A DNA stretch of 64,000 nucleotides from Nitrososphaeria archaeon (GTDB lineage: Archaea > Thermoproteota > Nitrososphaeria > JACIWG01): the NCBI GenBank assembly GCA_029776065.1, contig JARVJP010000009.1, forward strand, positions 640,514 through 704,513. The letters run 5' to 3'. Of this stretch, positions 55,040-62,286 are shown piece by piece; position 1 is the first letter of the stretch, and the number at the start of each line of letters is the position of its first letter. The notes under the pieces were generated by a model that worked only from the letters and a program-made list of their open reading frames with translations, ran no database searches and had not been told where the DNA came from. The position numbers were made by a program, and so were the translations under genes.

Positions 55040-56054
55040 ATTTTATTCTTGGGTCAACAAATCCGTAAGCTATGTCAGTCAGAAGATTAATTAAAGCAAA
55101 AGTTAGACCAACAATGAGGATATATGCTTGAATCGGGTTATGATCATTTGATGCTATAGACTGCAGAGCAAATAAACCTATCCCAGGCCAAGAGAAAACC
55201 TTTTCAATTACAATAGACCCTGATATCATGAATCCTATACTCAAACCTATCGTGGTTAGAATGGGGATCAACGCGTTCTTCAAAGCATCCTTGTAGATCT
55301 GGCGTTCAGGGAGGCCTGCTGCTCTCGCAGCTTTAATGTAATCTTTCTCAAGAACGTCAAGAACAGCAGAACGAGTCATTCTTGTGATCGGCGCAAGATT
55401 GACAAGTGCTGTTGTTATAGCTGGTAAAGAAATGTAATAGAGACTTAACTTAAGTGTCTCCAAGTCCCCAGACAACAAGCTGTCCACGATATAAAATCCA
55501 GTAATTCGAGCTGGCTCGTCTATGCCGGGAGGAAGTCTTCCAAGTGGTGGAGGAAAGATGCGGGCTACATAAAACAAAAGAAATATTAACACTAGCCCCA
55601 ACCAAAAGCTTGGTATAGAAATGCCACTCACCCCCACAAATCTGGCCACGTGATCTATTATACTATTTTTTTTGAAAGCTGAGATAACTCCTAAAGGTAT
55701 TCCGATCACAACTATGATAAAGAGGCTCACGAAACTGAGCTCTAGAGTTGCTAAGACCCTGTCACCGATCTCATAGAGTACTGGACGGTCGGTGAGGTAA
55801 GACTTTCCAAGATCACCACTCAAAAGGTCTGACATATAGATGAAATACCTTTCCCAAACAGGCTTATAAAGTCCCATTTTTATTCTCATTTCTTCTAGAG
55901 CTTCAACTGATGGACTACCACCTAGCCTCACAGCAGCAGGGTCTCCAGGGAGAAAATATGTTATAGTGAATGTTACTAAAGTTATGCCAAACAGTATAGG
56001 GATGAAAAGGAGAAATCTTTTGACAATATATCGAAATAGACCCAATCTACTCAC
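55032..56054 (-). CDS. Peptide/opine ABC importer, permease (DppB-type)
   Basis: 340 residues from a GTG at 56054. YIVKRFLLFIPILFGITLVTFTI is the first membrane helix. DVLEKDYIKAARAAGLPERQIY is the EAA loop. The C-terminal DIAYGFVDPRIKYG is the DppB signature end. Its start overlaps the PfpI-like gene's stop (GTGA). Confidence 0.93.
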   Translation of the reverse strand: MSRLGLFRYIVKRFLLFIPILFGITLVTFTITYFLPGDPAAVRLGGSPSVEALEEMRIKMGLYKPVWERYFIYMSDLLSGDLGKSYLTDRPVLYEIGDRVLATLELSFVSLFIIVVIGIPLGVISAFKKNSIIDHVARFVGVSGISIPSFWLGLVLIFLLFYVARIFPPPLGRLPPGIDEPARITGFYIVDSLLSGDLETLKLSLYYISLPAITTALVNLAPITRMTRSAVLDVLEKDYIKAARAAGLPERQIYKDALKNALIPILTTIGLSIGFMISGSIVIEKVFSWPGIGLFALQSIASNDHNPIQAYILIVGLTFALINLLTDIAYGFVDPRIKYG

Positions 56055-56608
56055 CTACAGCACAGATACGCGTTAAAACTGCCTCCCACCCATTTGATGG
56101 TATCAATGAGCGCATAAAGAAATTTTGGAAGGTCAGAAGGAACTCTTGATGTGACGATGTTTCCATTTTTTACCACCGCCAAATCTTCAAAAATGACCCC
56201 TGAATTTTTAAGGTCATCCGCAACATCTGTCCACGTCGTAGTCTTCTTTCCTTTCATGATACCTGCGGATACCAACAAAAGCACACCGCGACATATCGAC
56301 GCAATTACATTTTTTTTGTGCATACCCCTCAAGAATTCAAGTGTTTTCTGGTCTCGCCTTAATTCGTAAGGAGACCCTCCACTTGGAGTAAAAACTTCGA
56401 AGTCTTCCACCTTCAGGCTGGCGATGTCAAAGTCAGGATTTATTGTGTAACCGTAAAGTCCCTTAATAGGATTCTTTCCAAATGTTGCTACTGTCACTTT
56501 TACACCGGCTTCTTCAAGCCTGTACATCGAATATAAAAGCTCAGGTTCAACAAACAAATTTCCAGAAATTAATACAACTCTCTTTTCATCGGAAATTATA
56601 GAGATCAC
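56051..56608 (-). CDS. DJ-1/PfpI-family protein
   Basis: 185 residues. VVLISGNLFVEPELLYSMYRLEEAGVKVTVATFG is the first half of the fold. The nucleophile elbow is VIASICRGVLLLVSAG, where Cys is conserved but the usual His after it is Arg. KTTTWTDVADDLKNSGVIFED matches the family. Activities range from protease-like to glyoxalase and hydratase. It is the first gene of the transporter operon, so it may act on the imported compound. Confidence 0.85.
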   Translation of the reverse strand: MISIISDEKRVVLISGNLFVEPELLYSMYRLEEAGVKVTVATFGKNPIKGLYGYTINPDFDIASLKVEDFEVFTPSGGSPYELRRDQKTLEFLRGMHKKNVIASICRGVLLLVSAGIMKGKKTTTWTDVADDLKNSGVIFEDLAVVKNGNIVTSRVPSDLPKFLYALIDTIKWVGGSFNAYLCCR

Positions 56609-56687
56609 CTTTTACAATGATCTTATCTTATGTTTATAAACTTAATGTAGCAAGATTTATATACTATCTCATGCAAATAAGCTAACA

Positions 56688-58475
56688 ATGTCAAAAGAAA
56701 CAAAATCAGGTCGTAGAGATTTTATCGTCAAAGCAGGTATTGCGACTGGTGCCTTCATTGTTGGTGGTGTCGTTGGTTTTATGGTCAAGTCTCCAGAAAC
56801 GCTTACGGAGACGATTACAAAGACAGTGGCTTCTACAACTACAGCAACGACAACTACGACAGTGAGCGGTACGACTACTACAACGATTCCGACGACCACT
56901 TCTACCATTACAACTACGACGATTACAACAACTCCCCCTCCAGAATCAAAACTGGTAATGGCATTAGGTGAAGAAGTGCTAAACCTCGACCCAGCGAGGG
57001 CAGCCGTTGTTAATTGGGCATCAAACTATGCCACAGCAGCTATATATGATCAATTAGTTGTCTGGGGAAGAGTGCCATATTCAGATTATCCAGGCCATTT
57101 TATCTTTGACAAGCTACAGGGAGACACTCCTCAGATAGCCGAGAAGATCGAGTGGGCACCTGACCGCACGTACATAGATATATGGGTCAGATCGGATGCG
57201 AAATTTAACGATGGTAGCCCAATCACAGCCGATGACATAAAATACACAATGGATAGAACCGCGCGTATCCCAGAATCTAAGACAATGGTTGATCGATTTA
57301 GATATGATCATACAGAAGTCATGGACGGTGGGAAGAGGGCTAGAATCGTCCTTAAAGGGGCTACCCCATTAGCGGCATTGCTTTTACCTTTCAAGTACTG
57401 GAATCCACTAAACTCCAAGCTTGTCCAATCCCACGCCACTGAGAAGGATCCCACAGCAAACGACTGGGTAGGCGCCAACCCCTCAGGAGCAGGGCCCTAC
57501 CTAGTGGATAAATGGACACCTGGAGTACAACTGGTTTTGAAAAGGAATCCAAACTACTGGGGCCAACCCCCGAAAACGGAAACAATAATCATAAGATTTA
57601 TTCCCAACTCTTCGGATAGACTTTTACTTCTAAAAGAAGGCACAGTAGATATAGGTGACCCGTTCTTGTTGAGGTCTGAGCTAAAATCACTTGAGACAGA
57701 CCCTAACATAACTATATACAAAGCTCCATCAGCTACTTGGGAACCGATAAACATAAATCATAAGATTCCGCCATTCGACGAAAAAACTGTAAGACAAGCT
57801 TTAGCCTACGCGATTCCTTATGATACAATAATAGACAAAGTGCTCTACGGATATGGCATCAGACTGAAATCACCCATTCCAAAGGGTATTGATACACATA
57901 CTGAAGAGTTTTGGAAGTATGAGTACGACCTCGATAAGGCTAAAGCCCTATTAGCTCAAACGAGTGTTCCTAATGGCTTTGACTGTGAAGCAGTTTATCC
58001 CGAAGGGAAGATCTATCAAAGGGACATATTTACTTGGATACAAAACGAATGGAAGAAGATAGGCGTCAACTTAACTGTGAGAGCGATGCCAGATGCCGCT
58101 CTCGCTGACGCGAGGACGAAGGGAACCGCGCCTATGCATATGTGGGTCTATTCGCCTTTCGCTAGAGACCCGTTCTACATCTTTGATGCATGGTACAGAA
58201 AGCATGTCCTTGGGCAATGGCCACTCTGTATCTGGTGGTCTGGCCCTGGAAATGACAGAGTAGTTGAGTTGACCCAAAAATACATGTCGAGCTTCGATGC
58301 ACAGGCGAGACTTGAAGCAAGCAGAGAAATTCAACAGATAATCGTAGACGAAGTCCCCTATTTCCTGATTTACCAATGGGTTTGGGCACTTCCAATGAGA
58401 AAGAACGTCAAAGGATTTAGCTACGACCCTGACGAACACGTAGGAAGACATCTCAGATACATGTATAAAGAGTAA
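56688..58475 (+). CDS. Tat-exported peptide/opine-binding protein of the ABC importer (SBP family 5)
   Basis: 595 residues. The twin-arginine signal is GRRDFIVKAG followed by a hydrophobic stretch (GIATGAFIVGGVVGFMV). A threonine-rich linker (about residues 44-86) tethers the domain away from the membrane, a common archaeal anchor. The ligand-binding part (PDRTYIDIWVRSDAKFNDGSPITADDIKYTMDR) is the family-5 signature. A TATA box lies in gatttatatactat, ~20-30 nt before the ATG, giving a leaderless mRNA. It is divergent from the PfpI-permease-ATPase operon, which lacks its own binding protein. Confidence 0.92.
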   Translation: MSKETKSGRRDFIVKAGIATGAFIVGGVVGFMVKSPETLTETITKTVASTTTATTTTTVSGTTTTTIPTTTSTITTTTITTTPPPESKLVMALGEEVLNLDPARAAVVNWASNYATAAIYDQLVVWGRVPYSDYPGHFIFDKLQGDTPQIAEKIEWAPDRTYIDIWVRSDAKFNDGSPITADDIKYTMDRTARIPESKTMVDRFRYDHTEVMDGGKRARIVLKGATPLAALLLPFKYWNPLNSKLVQSHATEKDPTANDWVGANPSGAGPYLVDKWTPGVQLVLKRNPNYWGQPPKTETIIIRFIPNSSDRLLLLKEGTVDIGDPFLLRSELKSLETDPNITIYKAPSATWEPININHKIPPFDEKTVRQALAYAIPYDTIIDKVLYGYGIRLKSPIPKGIDTHTEEFWKYEYDLDKAKALLAQTSVPNGFDCEAVYPEGKIYQRDIFTWIQNEWKKIGVNLTVRAMPDAALADARTKGTAPMHMWVYSPFARDPFYIFDAWYRKHVLGQWPLCIWWSGPGNDRVVELTQKYMSSFDAQARLEASREIQQIIVDEVPYFLIYQWVWALPMRKNVKGFSYDPDEHVGRHLRYMYKE

Positions 58476-58508
58476 TTTTCCCCCTCCTTTTTTTCTAGTG
58501 TCTCTAAG

Positions 58509-58667
58509 ATGCGTCAATCAGAAACGGAGGATAAAATATTTGAATACATCGACCAGAACGCCAACGAATATATTGAAGTATTAAGAAAACTTGTCCGTCA
58601 ACAAAGTGTATCCACGTCATGCCTCTGCATAGAGGAAATGCGCATGCCCCAAATGAAAATCTTTTAA
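58509..58667 (+). pseudogene. N-terminal fragment of an M20-type peptidase
   Basis: An ATG at 58509 opens 52 residues beginning MRQSETEDKIFEYIDQNANE and continuing YIEVLRKLVRQQSVST, followed by a short Cys/Met-rich tail and a stop. The IFEYID…L..L.RxxSVS pattern is the usual start of M20 metallopeptidases, whose metal-binding body is absent. It sits 33 nt downstream of the binding-protein gene and is likely a truncated former member of the island. Confidence 0.5.
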
Positions 58668-58760
58668 TACCAAACTATATAAGAGGAAAAAAACATTTGG
58701 TCTCGATAATGATGAACTTCTAACTTAAAAAAATAGAACTGAATAAAAAACCGATACAAT

Positions 58761-60026
58761 CTAACAAATGACCTGTTTGTTTGATCCAATTCCTCGTAGA
58801 CGTAGCACTTCAAGGACTCTTGCCATCTCGTTTCTTACGATCATTAAACCTTCATCGACCCCCATCCCGGGTTTCGCTAGCATCTGAAGAGGGCTTGTAG
58901 CTAAAGCAACGTGAACGGACACCCTGGCCGACTGGTCTGTCTCATTACAGCTTCCTCCAAGGTATGGAAAGACACCTTTCTTCTTACAATAGGTCACAGC
59001 TTCTATAGCATTATTTATGCCACCTAAATCAGGCATCTTAATATGAACTATATCCGTAGCCTTCGCATCAACAAAGTCTTTGATGTCCTGCATTGTGTTA
59101 CACCATTCGTCGACTATTAGTCTAATATTAGAGTTATTGTTAGATAAAATATCCTTTAGTTCGCCTGTCAACTGTATTTGCTCTTCTTTCGTCTTAGTAT
59201 AGACTGGGTACTCAATCTGAACCTTATAAGGTTGAAGACATTTTTCAAGTCTTATTAAATATTTTACTATGTCATCCTTGTCTCCTGCAAAGGCTTCACC
59301 TAATGTGCCATATACGTCGAAGTGAATTGTTGGCAGATAACTTGGTGCATGTTCAGATATTCTTCTCTTCAACCATATCGCATACCTAATAAGTTTTTTT
59401 CCCCTAGTACCAATCGATTGCAGCGTGTTGAAACATCCATGAGGCAAGACGTCGGCCCTTTTTAAGATCGCCTTGTCTGCTTGCATATATCTCTCTTCGC
59501 CTGTCTGAACTAGTACAGGAATTTCCTTTTTACATACACTTAGCTGATACGCCTTCGCTATAACTTCCGCCTTCGTTAGGTTAGATGAACACGCATGGGC
59601 ATCAAGAATCGCTTGCGTTACACCGTACCTTATGGCAGCATGCAACCTCCGGCCTCCAATCATCATCGTATCGAATTCTTGAACATCATTTTTGAATGAT
59701 GACAAACTCAATCCTTTAAGTTTTGGCAGGACATTTCTCCTAATGATAGGAACATACTTCTGGGCTGTGAAAAGTGGTTCTCTGCCCGCTACACCAGAAT
59801 AGGTTACCGCGCAGCAGTCGCCATAAGCTATACTGTTGTCTTCCATCACAAGTATGATTGACACGACTTCTCCAGGTTGACGTATCGACTTGTAACCTTT
59901 TGTAATTGTTTTTCCGAGATAGATAAAACCATCCTGTATCGCGCCCTTACGTATGGCTGTTTGGTCGTCGTAGTAAAAACCACCCAATCCAGCCACAGCC
60001 ATTGCATGCTTTATCTTCATAATCAT
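58761..60026 (-). CDS. Methylaspartate ammonia-lyase homologue (enolase superfamily)
   Basis: 421 residues; a second ATG at 60020 is possible. TMMIGGRRLHAAIRYGVTQAILDAHA, PTIHFDVYGTLGEAF (Asp ligand), IRLIVDEWCNT (Glu/Asp ligands) and VHIKMPDLGGINNAIEAV (catalytic Lys) are the hallmark blocks of 3-methylaspartate ammonia-lyase. The last part, YLGGSCNETDQSARVSVHVALA, is also family-typical. The enzyme converts 3-methylaspartate to mesaconate and ammonia. No glutamate mutase gene is in the window, so another substrate or a distant partner is possible. Confidence 0.88.
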   Translation of the reverse strand: MIMKIKHAMAVAGLGGFYYDDQTAIRKGAIQDGFIYLGKTITKGYKSIRQPGEVVSIILVMEDNSIAYGDCCAVTYSGVAGREPLFTAQKYVPIIRRNVLPKLKGLSLSSFKNDVQEFDTMMIGGRRLHAAIRYGVTQAILDAHACSSNLTKAEVIAKAYQLSVCKKEIPVLVQTGEERYMQADKAILKRADVLPHGCFNTLQSIGTRGKKLIRYAIWLKRRISEHAPSYLPTIHFDVYGTLGEAFAGDKDDIVKYLIRLEKCLQPYKVQIEYPVYTKTKEEQIQLTGELKDILSNNNSNIRLIVDEWCNTMQDIKDFVDAKATDIVHIKMPDLGGINNAIEAVTYCKKKGVFPYLGGSCNETDQSARVSVHVALATSPLQMLAKPGMGVDEGLMIVRNEMARVLEVLRLRGIGSNKQVIC

Positions 60027-60309
60027 ATTAAAACTGATGCCATAGTAATAAAACTTTTTACGTTTTTGTCTAGAGATAAAGGCTGTTAATCAAAATCTCA
60101 AAAACTTGAATACTTTTTAAACACCTTTCTGATGGCATAGTAACGCTATTACCTCTTGATAAAAGTTTACAGTCTCGAACCTGTATGTCGGTTCTACCAA
60201 TATGCCGGTTAAAGGTTAGACTTCTAATCAATATGATTAAAATAGATATGGAACTTGAAAGAATTTATAATGGTTGATATTACTCTTCGATTCTAGAGGG
60301 AAAAAGTCT

Positions 60310-60642
60310 ATGTCTAAAGTCAGAAGGGAAGCGGCAGGACTAAAAGACGTCAAGATAACTGTTCTAAAAAAACAATCTAACAAGGACTTGATCGAGGAAT
60401 ACACTGTTTTCGGAAAGGAGCCCTATATCTGTGATAGATTTGAAGAAGGACAACAGTTTATCTCAAGAGGGTTGCGAACGCCTGAGGGGTTCTGTAGTTG
60501 GGCTTGGGCGGACATACAAAGAGATGTGGCGATTTTGTCCTTCGGAGCAAACTATCCTTCGACAAAGAGGGCGGGTACAGTGGTTGTTTGTTGTACCGAC
60601 GCATATAGGCCTGTTGTTTTTAAACTTGAGAGAATTGAATAG
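60310..60642 (+). CDS. TIGR04076 family protein
   Basis: 110 residues from the ATG at 60310; a TTG at 60274 would add 12. DVKITVLKKQSNKDLIEEYT, TPEGFCSWAWADIQRDVAIL and TVVVCCTDAYRPVVFKLERI are the diagnostic blocks of this small Cys-containing family of unknown function. It lies 27 nt upstream of the UroD-like gene in the same direction, so they are probably co-transcribed. Confidence 0.82.
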   Translation: MSKVRREAAGLKDVKITVLKKQSNKDLIEEYTVFGKEPYICDRFEEGQQFISRGLRTPEGFCSWAWADIQRDVAILSFGANYPSTKRAGTVVVCCTDAYRPVVFKLERIE

Positions 60643-60669
60643 CACTTGACTTTTTATTTGGTGAATTAA

Positions 60670-61674
60670 ATGGCGTCAAAATATGATAAAATAGAGAAGG
60701 TGAAAAAAGGAGAGTTCCTAGAAGAGGTGCCTGTCAGTTTGTGGAGACATTTTCCTATCGATGGCCTTAGAGCCGAATCACTTTGCGCCCGACACCTCGA
60801 ACTTCTTCGAAAGTATGATCTTGATTTGGTCAAGTTCTCTATCACCGGAGGTTATAGTGCTGTTGCCTACGGATGCGAAATCGAATACGTCAACACGCTG
60901 GAAGGAGCTGCCAGAGTCAAGAAACCAGTGATAAACGATTTGGCTGACTGGGAAAGACTTGAAGAAATAAATGTTCAAACAGGAATTCTAGGAGAAATGT
61001 TAAGAGGAGTCAGGTTATATTCAAAGGAACTGAATGAAGAAGTGCCGTTTGTGGTAACAGTATTCTCACCCTTAACCACTGCATCTAAGATTTCCGGAAA
61101 CCTGTTTCTCAGACATTTGAGGACTGAACCGAAAATAATCCGTCAAGCACTAAAGATCATAGAAAAGACAACGACTGAATTCTCCAAAGCAATTATAGAA
61201 AATGGCGCTAGTGGGATATTCTTTGCAACACAGCAAGCGACATACGACTGTTTAAGTATAGAAGAATTCAAGGCTTTTGGTCTTAAATACGATCTTCATG
61301 TATTGAACGCTGTTCAAGATGCATTCTTCAACGTTCTCCACTTACATGGCTTGAACGTTATGTTTGATCTTGCTACAGCCTCTTATCCTGTTTCGGCTGT
61401 GAATTGGCATGACAGACTAACGCCTCCAACTCTTAGAGAGGCTTTTAACAGCTTTAACGGTGTACTAATCGGTGGCTTGAATGAATTCGAAACGCTAACG
61501 ACAAAGCAACCAAAAGATGTGAGGGAAGAAGTCTTCGATGCGGCAGCTCAAACGGGTAGAAGAAGGCTCATAATAGGCCCAGGATGCGTTATACCCTTAA
61601 ATGCTTCAGAAGGAAACATGGAAGAAGTAGTCAAAGCCGCTCGAACCTTACCAAGACGACGTTACCATCTATAA
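60670..61674 (+). CDS. Uroporphyrinogen-decarboxylase-family protein (methyltransferase-like)
   Basis: 334 residues. VPVSLWRHFPIDGLRAESLCARHLELLRKYDLDLVKFS starts the barrel. VLHLHGLNVMF and RRLIIGPGCVIPLNASEGNM near the end resemble the His and Cys zinc-ligand positions of the MtaA/MtbA-type corrinoid:thiol methyltransferase branch of the family. A heme-pathway role is unlikely, since no other heme gene is near. Co-transcription with the TIGR04076 gene suggests a joint role. The substrate is unknown. Confidence 0.82.
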   Translation: MASKYDKIEKVKKGEFLEEVPVSLWRHFPIDGLRAESLCARHLELLRKYDLDLVKFSITGGYSAVAYGCEIEYVNTLEGAARVKKPVINDLADWERLEEINVQTGILGEMLRGVRLYSKELNEEVPFVVTVFSPLTTASKISGNLFLRHLRTEPKIIRQALKIIEKTTTEFSKAIIENGASGIFFATQQATYDCLSIEEFKAFGLKYDLHVLNAVQDAFFNVLHLHGLNVMFDLATASYPVSAVNWHDRLTPPTLREAFNSFNGVLIGGLNEFETLTTKQPKDVREEVFDAAAQTGRRRLIIGPGCVIPLNASEGNMEEVVKAARTLPRRRYHL

Positions 61675-62286
61675 GAATGATATGAAATAACAACAGCAAA
61701 CACGAACTCCTTAAGGTTCTAGCCACATTGGCATCGATCTGTGATAACATCTTTCTAGTAATGTTCTTTTGATCAGTAGGAAGATAAAGTTTACATATGT
61801 AATTAAAGGAAGAGTTCACATTAAGAAATCCAGATCCTTCTCTTGGGATAGGTCAGGAGAATAATTGTAGCAGCTTGCTATCTAGCACCTAGGTAACAGT
61901 ATACCAACATTCGGCACAGTGCATTAATTCATTAGGAAGGGGGACAAATAGGGAGAAAGCGTCAAGATGGAACTGCCGGGAAATATAATTGGCATCATTA
62001 AAAGTTGTTTCTGTTAATGCAGGTATGGGCCTTAAGGATCGTTTAGGAGGAAAACAGTCTTTTATTTTGCTCACCTATGTGCATGGAAATTTTATATTAC
62101 AACTTTCCTCTAAGATAAATTATCCTGATATCAGTAGTTCACTTAAAAACGGTGTAAAGAACTTAAGGTTATACAAATGACTTTGGCTCCGATAGCCAAC
62201 ATATTCGACGGCTTAACTAGGTATACGTTTCTTTAGGCATAAATTATATTCAAAAATTTAGTGCTTGTTGTTTAGTCCCTACATAG
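61675..62286. other. Gap before the Lhr-like gene
   Basis: No supported gene. Short frames over 61631-61819 (minus) and 61989-62180 (plus, TTG start) have no family resemblance I can defend. The stretch is A/T-rich and may hold terminators of the convergent UroD-like and Lhr-like transcripts. Confidence 0.4.

Noticed and set aside
56669-56935. Low-complexity repeat and a Val-rich minus-strand frame
   Set aside because: It is the codon repeat of the Thr-rich linker in the binding protein. The opposite frame is its shadow.
61989-62180. TTG-start ORF resembling a MOSC-domain N-terminus (VVSVNAG)
   Set aside because: The likeness ends after about ten residues and the rest does not match.
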